From the NCBI RefSeq assembly GCF_017833255.1, contig NZ_JAFIBU010000001.1, positions 2,566,001-2,630,000 on the forward strand: 64,000 bases of DNA, in the 5' to 3' direction. The position numbers and the translations under genes are program-made. Below, piece after piece: positions 1 to 8,182 of this stretch. The stretch's first letter is position 1. Each line of letters starts with the position of its first letter. The notes under the pieces are model-generated. The model did not search any database, had not been told where the DNA came from, and saw only the letters and a program-made list of their open reading frames with translations. This DNA comes from Paenibacillus sp. PvR098. GTDB lineage: Bacteria > Bacillota > Bacilli > Paenibacillales > NBRC-103111.

Positions 1-414
1 GGTTATCCCGGCACCTATCCAGATTATACAGGTTACCCTGGGCTAGGCCAAAGCCAGTTTCCCGTTCAGTCACCTATTACCCCAGAGCCCGCCTCTGGAT
101 CAGGGGGCGGCCTCTCTACATTGTTTGGCGGGGGAGGCAGTAGTGCGGCAAGCACCGGCAGCGGTATTAACATCGGCCAGCTGAAAGGTATTGTGGACCG
201 TCTTGGCGGCGTAGAAGGGATTGTAGATACCTTCGGCAAAATGCAAAAGATGGTGCAGAGCGTCAATCAGATGGCTCCAATGCTCAAGCTGCTGATGGGC
301 GCCTTTGGGAAAAAGAAATCAGACGATGCCAGCGAAGGCCTCGTCTCTCCAGGCCGTAGAAGACGGCGCAAGCGCAAAGGCTCCGTACGCGGCCAAAGGC
401 GTACCCGCAGATAG
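1..414 (+). CDS. Glycine-rich protein, C-terminal part (5' end outside window)
   Basis: The reading frame is open from base 1, so the start lies upstream. The first ~40 residues visible are rich in Gly, Pro and Tyr (GYPG, DYTGYPG). A Gly/Ser linker follows, then a hydrophobic-amphipathic segment (KGIVDRLGGVEGIVDTFGK, MAPMLKLLMGAFGKKK) and a strongly basic tail (RRRRRKRK, RRTRR). The layout of a low-complexity N-terminus, an amphipathic helix and a basic end recalls the VrrA/YqfQ-type proteins of Bacillus, but this is only a resemblance and the function is unknown. An ATG-less TTG at 121 is in frame but is probably internal. A strong terminator follows directly. Confidence 0.6.
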   Translation, partial: GYPGTYPDYTGYPGLGQSQFPVQSPITPEPASGSGGGLSTLFGGGGSSAASTGSGINIGQLKGIVDRLGGVEGIVDTFGKMQKMVQSVNQMAPMLKLLMGAFGKKKSDDASEGLVSPGRRRRRKRKGSVRGQRRTRR

Positions 415-466
415 AAAAAAGACCGGATGGTTCACCGTGCATGTACACGGCCATCCGGTCTTTTTT
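415..466 (+). terminator. Intrinsic terminator after the glycine-rich protein
   Basis: A 16-bp perfect stem, AAAAAAGACCGGATGG with CCATCCGGTCTTTTTT, begins right after the stop codon. A-tract and T-tract flank both sides, so it could work in both directions. Confidence 0.9.
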
Positions 467-610
467 CTATGACACTCCAACTACTATTTTAACAACAAAG
501 GAGTGAGGTGGGTAGAATAAAAAAAGGTTAGACAGGAGGTTGGAACCCATGCGGGCAGACCGATTGCATCGAACTGCCTATTGCTTCAAAATCATGAGGC
601 TATACAAATA

Positions 611-656
611 AAAGCCGTCATGCACGCTGGGGGAGAAGTGCTCCCTTCCGGCATGA
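611..656 (-). terminator. Probable terminator of the gap / SR1P-like unit
   Basis: On the minus strand an outer CATGC/GCATG stem encloses an inner GGGAG/CTCCC hairpin and is followed by CGGCTTTTATTT. The U-tract is short, so confidence is moderate. Confidence 0.5.
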
Positions 657-672
657 ATAACAGCCCGTAGAA

Positions 673-873
673 TTATATAATTGCAGCTTTCACTGTAGGC
701 GTAATGGGCTGTGAAGCGGTAGATGATAGCCCCTGGCTTACACAATTGTCGGATTGACATTCACTATAATACACCGTAACTTTACGAGTTTCCTGCGTTC
801 CTATGATTTGTTGGCAATGCTTACAAAGAATCGTTCCGAGATGCAGTTCGTTTACACTAAAGCTTCTTTCCAC
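673..873 (-). CDS. SR1P-like GapA-binding peptide (candidate)
   Basis: This is a 66-residue ORF that starts with GTG inside the 3' end of the gap gene and overlaps it by 22 bp. Its core, LGTILCKHCQ, then KVTVYYSEC and a last Cys, resembles SR1P, the ~39-residue peptide encoded by the SR1 RNA of Bacillus subtilis that binds GapA (PF13790-type, MGTIVC and KVT-LY--C pattern). The conserved part begins at about residue 12. There is no ATG there, only CTC, so the true start is uncertain (GTG at 873 or CTG at ~846). The last ~25 residues are not part of the usual family and may be a later extension. Lying directly behind gap supports a link to that enzyme. Confidence 0.55.
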   Translation of the reverse strand: MERSFSVNELHLGTILCKHCQQIIGTQETRKVTVYYSECQSDNCVSQGLSSTASQPITPTVKAAII

Positions 874-1898
874 GATTCAACACGCTCCTTATTCATAGAT
901 TCAGAAACAGTAGAAGCCAAATCCATAACCCGGCTCGCATAGCCCCATTCATTATCGTACCAAGCGAGCACTTTAATTTGATCTGATGCCGTCATGATCG
1001 ATTGCCCGTCGATGACGGCGGACTTATCGCATCCGATGAAATCGGTGGAGACAAGCGGTTCGTCGCTGTATCCCAGAATCGGCCCCATCGGTCCTTCAGC
1101 CGCTTTGATGAAGGCCTGTTGTACCTCATGGATATCAACCGGGCGATTCACTTGTACGGTGAGATCGACGAGCGACACATCCGGTGTCGGGACCCGAACA
1201 GCAATACCGTTGACGAGCGGCGCCAAGTGCGGAAGCACATCGACAAGCGCTTTGCCAACACCCGTACTGGTGGGGATGATCGATTGCGTGCAGGCGCGAG
1301 CCCGACGTAAATCACTATGCGGATTATCCATATGCTTCTGGTCGTTCGTATATGAATGAACCGTCGTCATCCAGCCACTCTTCACCTGAAACGCTGAATC
1401 CAGCACATGCAGTACGGGAGCCACACAGTTGGTCGTGCAGGATGCGGCGGACAGCAGCGTATGTTTCTCGGCATCATACTTATCGTCGTTGACTCCCATA
1501 ACAACCGTCAAGTCCATCCGTTTGCCCGGTGCGGTGATAATGACTTTGCGCGCGCCGGCGTTCAAATGCTTCGTTGCGCCCTCTTTGTCGTTGAACTTGC
1601 CTGTTGCATCTATAGCAATATCTACACCAAGATCTTTCCAAGGAATCGCTTCAGGGTCGCGTTCAGACACGATTCGTATGCGGCGTCCGTTAATGATCAG
1701 TTCGTCGCCTTCCTCACGCACATCCGCTTTCCACGTTCCATGTACAGTGTCGTATTTTAACAGATGAGCAATGGTACCGGCCGGATACGCGGAATTGATC
1801 GCTCTCAGTCCCATCCCGTCTTCACTTCGCTCAAAAGCGCGTCTGATCAATAGCCTGCCGATACGTCCCACCCCACTAACGCCTAACGTCCCTGCCAT
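852..1898 (-). CDS. gapB: Glyceraldehyde-3-phosphate dehydrogenase, GapB-type
   Basis: A 348-residue type I GAPDH, normal family length. The Rossmann motif GVGRIGR is at residues ~10-16, the catalytic Cys lies in ASCTTNC (~155), and the C-terminus carries WYDNEWGY. It interconverts glyceraldehyde 3-phosphate and 1,3-bisphosphoglycerate. The loop after the second strand reads INSAYPAG without the Asp that NAD enzymes use (NDLTD), and the later loop reads DNPHSDLRR where NAD enzymes have DLPH. Both match Bacillus GapB, the NADP-preferring gluconeogenic form, rather than GapA. The start ATG has GGAGGG about 6 nt upstream. An AT-rich promoter region lies to the right and an SR1P-like ORF overlaps the end. 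Confidence 0.9.
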   Translation of the reverse strand: MAGTLGVSGVGRIGRLLIRRAFERSEDGMGLRAINSAYPAGTIAHLLKYDTVHGTWKADVREEGDELIINGRRIRIVSERDPEAIPWKDLGVDIAIDATGKFNDKEGATKHLNAGARKVIITAPGKRMDLTVVMGVNDDKYDAEKHTLLSAASCTTNCVAPVLHVLDSAFQVKSGWMTTVHSYTNDQKHMDNPHSDLRRARACTQSIIPTSTGVGKALVDVLPHLAPLVNGIAVRVPTPDVSLVDLTVQVNRPVDIHEVQQAFIKAAEGPMGPILGYSDEPLVSTDFIGCDKSAVIDGQSIMTASDQIKVLAWYDNEWGYASRVMDLASTVSESMNKERVESWKEALV

Positions 1899-2134
1899 GC
1901 CATTCCCTCCAGTGCGATTTGTGGTTTTTACTTCCTGTATATAATATATACCATATAATTATATAATACACAATATATAAATTCACCATGACTATATGAC
2001 ACAACGAAATCCTTATAATCGCACACATTGATCAAGAAAAAGAACATACTTTTAGACCAATACTCCATCAGTATGTTTCATTAATCTCTCGTATTCCATA
2101 AGCATCCGCCCGTGTCCTAACAGGGATACAAAGC
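1899..2134. other. Intergenic region with gap promoter area
   Basis: No gene seen. An AT-rich stretch at ~1935-1985 (several TATAAT-like words) probably holds the minus-strand gap promoter. No clear operator was recognised. Confidence 0.4.
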
Positions 2135-2177
2135 AAAAAGCCCGTCAGGAACATCCAGTGGATGCTCGCTAACGGGC
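2135..2177 (-). terminator. Terminator of the thuA-like gene
   Basis: On the minus strand GCCCGT pairs with ACGGGC, an inner CATCCA pairs with TGGATG, and the hairpin is followed by TTTTTGC. It lies about 95 nt past the ThuA-like stop codon. Confidence 0.8.
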
Positions 2178-2270
2178 AAGACTTTATAACGAGTTGATAT
2201 ATGAGGCTTCAATTCCTTATTGAGGGAGATGTAGTACACAACATTTCCCCCGGACTCTCCATTTGGTGTA

Positions 2271-3008
2271 TTATACCTTGCTCTTTTCTTTGATCGTCTC
2301 CAAAGGCTTATGGTTGCCGTATTTTGGATATTCGCGGGTCGTCGGGGCGGCCCACTGCACGCCGTTGCGGATCACGCGGCGCACCTGCTCGTTGTAATAG
2401 GTCGGATACGTTTCGTGACCCGGACGGAAGTAGAAGATTTTGCCTTGGCCGCGGGAGTACGTGCAGCCGCTGCGGAATACTTCGCCGCCTTCGAACCAGC
2501 TCATCAGGATCAGCTCTTCAGGTTGCGGAATATCGAAGTGCTCGCCGTACATTTCCTCTTCCGGCAGCTCAAAATATTCTCCGATGCCTTCCACGATCGG
2601 ATGTCCCGGAGAAACGACCCAAATGCGCTCTTTCTCGCCGGCCTCGCGCCACTTGAGATCGCAGGAGGTGCCCATCAGCTTTTTGAACACCTTCGAGAAA
2701 TGACCCGAGTGCAGTACAATCAGCCCCATACCGTGCAGCACCCGCTGATGGACGCGATCGACAATGGCGTCTTGGACATCGTCGTGCGCTTTGTGTCCCC
2801 ACCAAATGAGGACATCTGTGTGGTTCAGCCTCTCCTCGGTTAAGCCGTGCTCCGGCTCATCCAACGTCGCGAAGGAGATTTCAACATCCGTTCCCAGACC
2901 TTCGCCGATTGCTTTATGAATGCCCTCCGGATAGATGGCGCGTACTTCTTCGTTCTCTAATTCATGACGGAATTCGTTCCAAACGGTAACTTTCAGCTTT
3001 TGACTCAT
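2271..3008 (-). CDS. ThuA family protein (trehalose-utilization-like)
   Basis: A 245-residue protein of the ThuA family (PF06283), a glutamine-amidotransferase-like fold. Visible family marks are [10 protein letters not shown] at the N-terminus, [14 protein letters not shown] (~55), [11 protein letters not shown] (~85) and [17 protein letters not shown] (~200). ThuA of rhizobia takes part in trehalose/disaccharide catabolism; the exact reaction here is not known. I chose the ATG at 3008 (MSQKLKV) over the GTG/ATG at 3044 because a G-rich Shine-Dalgarno sits just before it. It is transcribed divergently from an AraC regulator that may control it. Confidence 0.85.
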   Translation of the reverse strand: MSQKLKVTVWNEFRHELENEEVRAIYPEGIHKAIGEGLGTDVEISFATLDEPEHGLTEERLNHTDVLIWWGHKAHDDVQDAIVDRVHQRVLHGMGLIVLHSGHFSKVFKKLMGTSCDLKWREAGEKERIWVVSPGHPIVEGIGEYFELPEEEMYGEHFDIPQPEELILMSWFEGGEVFRSGCTYSRGQGKIFYFRPGHETYPTYYNEQVRRVIRNGVQWAAPTTREYPKYGNHKPLETIKEKSKV

Positions 3009-3202
3009 GGTGGTGTCCCCCCCCCAAAGCTTAGTGTGTTTCATTACTACCTAGTATAGTGATTCAATGGCTCAAAAGATATGCTCAATCTTGTTTCATC
3101 CTTATGCAAAAGTGCCATCATGCCTCGTTTCGTGCTATACTGAATGCTGATGAGGCTTAGAGATATAAGTCCACAGCTATTCAAAAATGGTTTATCCAAT
3201 GT

Positions 3203-4201
3203 ATGGAAAAAGTGAGGTGCGCATTCTGTCCTATGGAAGCTGCCGTCGAACTGAATAGGGAAACAATGAGCAGGGAAGCCATAAATATCGATGCGATTAA
3301 CGAAGAGGTCATATACCAGAACCCTCTGCTGTTCTTAAAAATATGGGAGATTCACGTCGGATCCCCTTTTTTCGGCATACCCGAGACGTGGCCTTGGCAT
3401 TATCATAAAGAGGTCGAGTTTCTTGCCGTGACGGAAGGGCATCTCGGCATTCAAACCAAACACGACTACTACCTCCTCGGTCCTGGAGACGTACTGCTGC
3501 TCGGCTCTTCGCAGCTGCATCGCACGCATAAGAACAGCGCTGAGGAGCTTCGTTATGTCGTATTCCAGGTCGATTTGTCCCAGCACTTCGATCAGAGCAC
3601 GATGCCTTATTTACACTGCTTCTCAGAGCTGACGCAGCCGCTGGGGACGATGAATTATATCTTCCAGGAGAATGAAGCCGCCCGACGGGAGACGTTCTCC
3701 TTCATAACGGACATCTTCGATGAATCGCAGACCCGGCAGCGGGGATACGAAATGGCCATCAGCTCGGCCATCAAGCGGCTGATGCTCTTGATGATGCGCA
3801 GCGACACCCGCGGCATGCTTCGCGGCTCTGATGAAAGCGAGCTGATGCGTCTGCGGCCGGCGCTCGATTACGTTGACCGTCATCTTGGCGAGAAGATCGC
3901 CGTGGAGGATGTTTGCAGCCTGCTGAATCTGAGCTACCATTATTTCATCAAATATTTCAAGAAGGCGATGGGTCTGTCATTCGTCGATTACGTCAACTAC
4001 AAGCGCGTCAAAAAGGCCGAGCGCTTGCTGCTGACCCGCGATCTCAGCATCATGGAGGTTGGCTTCGAGGTCGGCATCCCGAATATGGCACAGTTCTACA
4101 AGCTGTTCAAGCGCCATAACCACTGCTCTCCGAAGGAGTTCAAGCAGCGCATGCGCGGCGGTGCCGGCCTCGGCGGGAGCACAATGCAAGCCCAGACATA
4201 A
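3203..4201 (+). CDS. AraC-family transcriptional regulator with cupin sensor domain
   Basis: The N-terminal half (~50-150) looks like an AraC-type cupin ligand-binding domain (PETWPWHYHKEVEFLAV, GDVLLLGSSQLHRTH). The C-terminal ~100 residues hold two helix-turn-helix motifs, ending in the signature YFYKLFKR-like segment (MAQFYKLFKRHNHCSPKEF). Such proteins usually sense a sugar and activate neighbouring genes. The divergent thuA-like gene is the obvious candidate target (inference). The start is uncertain: ATG at 3203, 3232 or 3266 (MSREAIN) are all possible. Confidence 0.85.
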   Translation: MEKVRCAFCPMEAAVELNRETMSREAINIDAINEEVIYQNPLLFLKIWEIHVGSPFFGIPETWPWHYHKEVEFLAVTEGHLGIQTKHDYYLLGPGDVLLLGSSQLHRTHKNSAEELRYVVFQVDLSQHFDQSTMPYLHCFSELTQPLGTMNYIFQENEAARRETFSFITDIFDESQTRQRGYEMAISSAIKRLMLLMMRSDTRGMLRGSDESELMRLRPALDYVDRHLGEKIAVEDVCSLLNLSYHYFIKYFKKAMGLSFVDYVNYKRVKKAERLLLTRDLSIMEVGFEVGIPNMAQFYKLFKRHNHCSPKEFKQRMRGGAGLGGSTMQAQT

Positions 4202-4213
4202 CCCAGCTGGATA

Positions 4214-4250
4214 TAAAAAAAGATCGGTTCCCAAGGGCCGATCTTTTTTT
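4214..4250 (+). terminator. Terminator of the AraC regulator gene
   Basis: AAAAAAAGATCGG pairs with CCGATCTTTTTTT around a short loop, 12 nt past the stop codon. Confidence 0.9.
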
Positions 4251-4408
4251 ATTGGCTAAAATATCGGGTTTTGTCTCCCAATCAGCTTCGTCACGTTTTG
4301 TATTCGGGACATTTTCTTTTCCAATCGACTACTTTTACATGACGCTCTTTTTCGATTGTTGTATACTAAATTTATCCATATGGGTTTAAGAAACGGAGTG
4401 ACTTCACC

Positions 4409-5089
4409 ATGCTATTATTCACCATAGTTAAATTCCTGCACGTGCTGGCCGGCTTTACGGCGCTGGCTATTTTTTGGGTCCCGATCGTTACTCCCAAAGG
4501 CGGTAAGGCGCACGTCCGGTTCGGCTGGATTTATGTCGGCGCAATGGGAACAGTGGCAGTGAGCGCTTCGTATATGGGGGTTTGGCGCATCGTCTTCGAT
4601 CCGGAGCGGAATACGGAATCGATCTCGTTCGCCTGGTTCTTAATCTTCATCGCCATCCTCAGTGCGGCTACCGCATGGTACGGACTTCGGGTGCTTCGCT
4701 TCAAACGGAGAGCAGATGCCCACCGGCATCCGCTCGAGATTGCGCTCCCCGCCCTTTTGTTATTGTCCGGCATCGGAATCAGCGCATATGGTTTTTATTT
4801 AGGCTTTCCTCTACTTGCTTATTTTCCGATCGTCGGCATCTTCCTCGGTTCGACTCAGCTCGCCTACTGGCTGCGTCGCCCGAAGCAGCGGATGCATTGG
4901 TGGTTTGAGCATATCAGCGGTATGATGGGCTGCTGCATCGCAACCATCACCGCGTTTACCGTCTTCGGGGCGCCGCGTTTGCTGAACCTCAGCTCCGTAT
5001 CTCCGATCGTGTGGTTCGTGCCGACCCTTGTACTCGTACCGGTCATTATCGCCATGAATATTCATTACCGCAAAACATTTGCAAAATAA
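4409..5089 (+). CDS. DUF2306-like seven-helix membrane protein
   Basis: A 226-residue protein with about seven hydrophobic segments. The N-terminal HVLAGFTALAIFWVPIV followed by KGGKAHVRFGWIYV and a later His/Trp-rich loop (RMHWWFEHISGMMG) are like the DUF2306 group of putative membrane proteins. The conserved His residues could bind a cofactor, but no function is established. It stands alone between an AraC regulator and a GAF protein. Confidence 0.65.
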   Translation: MLLFTIVKFLHVLAGFTALAIFWVPIVTPKGGKAHVRFGWIYVGAMGTVAVSASYMGVWRIVFDPERNTESISFAWFLIFIAILSAATAWYGLRVLRFKRRADAHRHPLEIALPALLLLSGIGISAYGFYLGFPLLAYFPIVGIFLGSTQLAYWLRRPKQRMHWWFEHISGMMGCCIATITAFTVFGAPRLLNLSSVSPIVWFVPTLVLVPVIIAMNIHYRKTFAK

Positions 5090-5416
5090 GGTTTCAGTGA
5101 TTTTAAAGACCGAAACCGATACGTTCAGATCTTCCGCTGATTGTGCCAGACTTTGAGAGGTAGCCGCCGGCAAACTCCATGGGAATCTATTCAAATAGCA
5201 GAACATAGCTCCAGGTAGCGAAAATGATTTACGTGAAAACGCAAAAATGAGGAGCCACTCCGGATCGTCGGCTGCAAAAGCACGCACGTTTTTTGCGGGG
5301 GGATCGCAATGTTTTTGCGGTTACAAAAAAAACCTAGTATTCTATACTAGAACTATTCATAACCTTGGGATTTTCAGTCATTCCCATGTTGTCCGAGAGG
5401 AGCTTCACACAAGTCA
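5090..5416. other. Intergenic region upstream of the GAF protein
   Basis: 327 bp with no credible gene. A perfect 7-bp inverted repeat, CTAGTAT-TCT-ATACTAG (5334-5350), lies ~67 bp before the next start codon and could be an operator. No sigma-B-type promoter was found here, unlike the stress genes downstream. Confidence 0.4.
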
Positions 5417-6334
5417 ATGATATCCAATCACGATGGACTCGTTTTTTCTTCGATGGAGGATGAAGCAAATCGTCTTCAGGAAATGAAGGATTTGCAAATT
5501 GTAGATACCGATTTCGAGGAAGCCTTTGATCGTATTACTTATACCGTGAGCAAAATATTTCATGTGCCCACATGTTTAATATCATTCGTGACCGATGATC
5601 GCCAATGGTTTAAATCATGCATTGGTTTGCCTGAAGACTTGGAACCATCACGCTCAACGGAAAGAAAATTATCTTTTTGCCAATACGTTGTGGCCACTAA
5701 AAACATCGTCGTGGTTAACGATGCACGTACTCATCCATGGTTCTCCAAAAACCCGCTCGTTGAAGAGTATAACCTGCTTTTTTATGCAGGCGCTCCGATC
5801 GTTACCAAGCAAGGAAATATACTAGGGTCCCTTTGCATTATTGATAGTAACCCGCGGGAATTCAGCTTCGAGCAGCAGGTGATTCTCAATAACCTGAGCA
5901 ATTGGGTTGCGGCAGAGCTTGAACTTCGCAAGAAAAACCTTGCCGATGGCATATCGAGCCGCAGTGAAAAGATTATAAGTATAGCTTCCGCAAAAAAAGC
6001 CGCCTCACTTTCAAACACAGTAGCCAGCAGAATGGCCATGTCAGGAGAAGAGGCTGAACTCTTTGAAAGAGCCACGGAAGAAATATGCACCAATCTGTGG
6101 TTGTACTATAAAAAACCATTTGTTGTCTATTGGAATATTCATGAAAATCAACTCGTGTTTGTCATTCATTATGATTTTCCTGATATATTCATCCAAGAAA
6201 CATTGCATGAAATACAAGGCATGGATACGATGAAAAAAGTGATGGATGAAATTATCACGACCGATACCACTAAAAAATACGAAATCAGGTTTCGAAAGAA
6301 AATCCGAAATGTAAATGCAGCTTTTCAAGCCTAA
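5417..6334 (+). CDS. GAF-domain protein with RsbW-like C-terminal remnant
   Basis: A 305-residue cytoplasmic protein. Residues ~25-175 form a GAF domain of the type found in bacterial sensors (ISFVTDDRQWFKSCIG, LSFCQYVV, VVVNDARTHPWF, GAPIVTKQGNILGSLCIID). The last ~110 residues contain EEICTN, which matches the E-x-x-x-N of the ATP-binding N-box in RsbW-type kinases (EACNN). The DxGxG motif is absent (HYDFPDIF in its place), so I read it as a degenerate GHKL fold without kinase activity (inference). Nearness to the sigma-B region suggests a sensory or decoy role; this is not shown by sequence alone. Confidence 0.7.
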   Translation: MISNHDGLVFSSMEDEANRLQEMKDLQIVDTDFEEAFDRITYTVSKIFHVPTCLISFVTDDRQWFKSCIGLPEDLEPSRSTERKLSFCQYVVATKNIVVVNDARTHPWFSKNPLVEEYNLLFYAGAPIVTKQGNILGSLCIIDSNPREFSFEQQVILNNLSNWVAAELELRKKNLADGISSRSEKIISIASAKKAASLSNTVASRMAMSGEEAELFERATEEICTNLWLYYKKPFVVYWNIHENQLVFVIHYDFPDIFIQETLHEIQGMDTMKKVMDEIITTDTTKKYEIRFRKKIRNVNAAFQA

Positions 6335-6335
6335 T

Positions 6336-6406
6336 AACACAAAAAAAAAGAGGCAGGCTAACTCTCTACAGGTAGAGAATGTTAGCCTGCCTCTTTTTTT
6401 TGTGTT
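6336..6406 (+). terminator. Strong bidirectional terminator after the GAF gene
   Basis: A long stem, AGAGGCAGGCTAAC with GTTAGCCTGCCTCT, has poly-A on one side and poly-T on the other and an extra inner hairpin TCTCTAC/GTAGAGA. Confidence 0.9.
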
Positions 6407-6525
6407 CAGACCCCTGACGTTGATTACATGATTAGCCGCAGCCAATAGGTACCCGGGTTCACCTCACGATGAGTGGGACGAAGAATAAAAGGAAAGGTTC
6501 CCTCATCCGGAAAAATAGTTTGCGA

Positions 6526-6551
6526 GTTTCACTTCAGTTTGTCCAGGGTAA
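6526..6551 (+). promoter_or_regulatory. Sigma-B-type promoter of glsB-ytxH
   Basis: GTTTCA (6526-6531), 14-nt spacer, GGGTAA (6546-6551). This fits the Bacillus sigma-B consensus GTTTAA-N12-15-GGGWAW and sits 44 nt before the start codon. Confidence 0.85.
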
Positions 6552-6594
6552 GAAGAAGCAAGCAAGACAAACCTACAAAGGGAGCGTGAAGAAG

Positions 6595-6852
6595 ATGTTA
6601 AGCTTAATCATCACGATTGTTATGGCCATAATTATTGGAGCAATTGGTTCGGCCATTGCACCAGGAGCGATGCCAGGAGGAATTATCGGGGCAATGATCG
6701 CCGGATTTGTCGGGGCTTGGATCGGTACTCTACTGCTCGGTTCTTGGGGTCCTGTCATCGGCGGGTTTGCCATCTTACCTGCCATCATAGGTGCAGCGTT
6801 GTTCGTCTTCCTGCTTGGACTGTTAGCTCGAGGCTTCAATCGCACTGCTTAA
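6595..6852 (+). CDS. GlsB/YeaQ/YmgE family stress membrane protein
   Basis: An 85-residue, very hydrophobic protein with three Gly/Ala-rich membrane segments (IIIGAIGSAIAPGAMPGG, IIGAMIAGFVGAWIGTLLLG), typical of the transglycosylase-associated/GlsB family. These are common general-stress proteins of unknown mechanism. The frame is open back to 6469, but the sigma-B-type promoter at 6526-6551 lies inside that extension and GGGAG precedes 6595, so the shorter start is right. It is followed 63 bp later by ytxH, probably in the same transcript. Confidence 0.85.
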   Translation: MLSLIITIVMAIIIGAIGSAIAPGAMPGGIIGAMIAGFVGAWIGTLLLGSWGPVIGGFAILPAIIGAALFVFLLGLLARGFNRTA

Positions 6853-6915
6853 AGCGAACTTAGGCCGCCTCCGAGCGGCCACTTATATTTCATTTGATCA
6901 GAGGAGTGAGAAATC

Positions 6916-7377
6916 ATGACAACTGTAAATACGAATAGGGAAATGAATACGGACACGGGAAGCAGCAACAATGTTCTGCTTGGAACGGTGATTGGTGCCG
7001 CTGCTGGCGCTATCATCGCCTTGATCATGGCCCCGAAGTCCGGACGCGAGCTGCGAAGTGACCTTATGGATGTGATGAACACGGTGCAAACCAAAGGCGC
7101 TGAGTTCATGGCAACCTGCAAGGACAAAGCGGCCGAAACCGCAAAGCGGGTTCAAGAACAGAGCTCTCAGTTGGTTGACAAAGCCCATGATGTGACCGAA
7201 CGCGTAGCGGAAGCGTCACATCAAGCTTTGGACCGTGCTTCCAGCTCCTCTCAAGAGATTCTCGGCGAAGCGGCGTCCAAAGCGCATAAGGCGTTGGACA
7301 AGGCGTCGGGCGCGTCTCACCAAACGCTGGATCAAGCGGATCAAACCGTTAAAACCTCTACCAACACAAACCATTAA
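6916..7377 (+). CDS. YtxH-domain general stress protein
   Basis: 153 residues. A Gly/Ala membrane-anchor helix (LLGTVIGAAAGAIIALIMAPKSGRELR, about 21-47) is the YtxH-domain hallmark. The rest is a long amphipathic repeat region rich in Ala, Ser, Gln and Lys (DKAHDVTERV, ALDRASSS, KALDKASGASHQ), likely a coiled coil resembling LEA-type proteins. YtxH is a sigma-B regulon member in Bacillus, and the promoter upstream of glsB agrees with that. Confidence 0.85.
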   Translation: MTTVNTNREMNTDTGSSNNVLLGTVIGAAAGAIIALIMAPKSGRELRSDLMDVMNTVQTKGAEFMATCKDKAAETAKRVQEQSSQLVDKAHDVTERVAEASHQALDRASSSSQEILGEAASKAHKALDKASGASHQTLDQADQTVKTSTNTNH

Positions 7378-7390
7378 TAAAGAGAAGCTT

Positions 7391-7422
7391 AAGGCCGACT
7401 CCCTCGTGGAAGTCGGCCTTTT
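7391..7422 (+). terminator. Terminator of glsB-ytxH
   Basis: AAGGCCGACT pairs with AGTCGGCCTT and is followed by TTATTTT. Confidence 0.9.
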
Positions 7423-7561
7423 ATTTTGTGCTTGCGTATAGAGATTGCTTTGTACATTTCCTTATTACTGTTGTTGGATCGTAACGGCTCTGGAGCCTCG
7501 TACGATCCTTCTTCAGATACGTGCAGGAAGAGCAACCGAACCGGCAGAACGTAATCCAAAA

Positions 7562-7588
7562 GAAAAACCGGGGAGATTATCCCCGGCT
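7562..7588 (-). terminator. Terminator of the 94-residue protein gene
   Basis: On the minus strand GCCGGGGA pairs with TCCCCGGT and is followed by TTTTTCTTTT. Confidence 0.85.
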
Positions 7589-7612
7589 CATGAGCTCCTT
7601 CCAGTCTTCCTC

Positions 7613-7897
7613 CTACATTCGTTCGCGCAAGAATCCCGCTACCGGAATATTCTCACAGTCCGCTTTGACGAATTCATCGTTCTCCAAATGATAACCGTCC
7701 TCTTTCTTTTCCGCCAAAAGCTTGCAAAACAGCTCCGCTCCTTTTATTGCGGTTTCTATATCTGAAAACGTTTCCAGTACATTTCCGAATCCCAGTGGAT
7801 TGTTCGTTGCTTGAATCGACAGTTGATATGTTTTATCCTCTGCCTCGCGAACCAATACTTCACTTCCGTTACATTTGATTTTATGCTTCACTGTCAT
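7613..7897 (-). CDS. Small conserved-looking protein, function unknown
   Basis: A 94-residue soluble protein. The pattern is alternating beta-like strands (KIKCNGSEVLVRE, TYQLSIQA) and a helix (DIETAIKGAELFCKLLAEKKE). No family was recognised. The ATG at 7897 is preferred to the GTG at 7906 because AGGCGG lies 8 nt before it. A candidate sigma-B-type promoter stands 52 nt upstream, suggesting it belongs to the stress regulon. Confidence 0.65.
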   Translation of the reverse strand: MTVKHKIKCNGSEVLVREAEDKTYQLSIQATNNPLGFGNVLETFSDIETAIKGAELFCKLLAEKKEDGYHLENDEFVKADCENIPVAGFLRERM

Positions 7898-7948
7898 GAC
7901 ATCCACCGCCTTTTGATTTAGGTTAATTGTTGTTTTGCTTAGTTGTTA

Positions 7949-7974
7949 TTACCCCCTACAGGTGGGAATGAACC
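7949..7974 (-). promoter_or_regulatory. Candidate sigma-B-type promoter
   Basis: Minus strand GGTTCA-N14-GGGTAA: the -10 is perfect and the -35 has one mismatch to GTTTCA. It lies 52 nt upstream of the 94-residue protein. The rest of 7898-8152 holds no other signal that I can see. Confidence 0.6.
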
Positions 7975-8152
7975 ATCGACGAACGAGAACGATGTCCACG
8001 ATATACTTTCCTATGTACGTAAATCTTTAGCCGCACGCTGTGTCGTTAAAGTCACTGAAGGACCGGTGCGGCACGCTTTACGGTTTAGAGGCCGCTAGCT
8101 GCCACTCGTACGCACTTCAAGCCTCCCATGCCGGTCAGCTTGCACAAACAAA

Positions 8153-8182
8153 AGAACGCGTCCCTGTTAGATGGGCGCGTTC
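8153..8182 (-). terminator. Terminator of rsbV-rsbW-sigB
   Basis: GAACGCGCCCATC pairs with GGGACGCGTTC and is followed by TTTTG. The hairpin starts at the sigB stop codon. Confidence 0.75.

Noticed and set aside
2310..2843. A 177-codon plus-strand ORF opposite the thuA-like gene
   Set aside because: It is the antisense shadow of a well-supported gene with no family likeness.
5334..5350. CTAGTAT palindrome as a sigma-B or Fur site
   Set aside because: It does not fit either consensus; kept only as an unexplained inverted repeat.
6469..6594. Longer N-terminus for the GlsB-like protein
   Set aside because: The promoter lies inside this stretch, so it is not transcribed from the start.
8000..8152. 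Possible small RNA or gene between the 94-residue protein and sigB
   Set aside because: No promoter, hairpin or ribosome site was found to support it.
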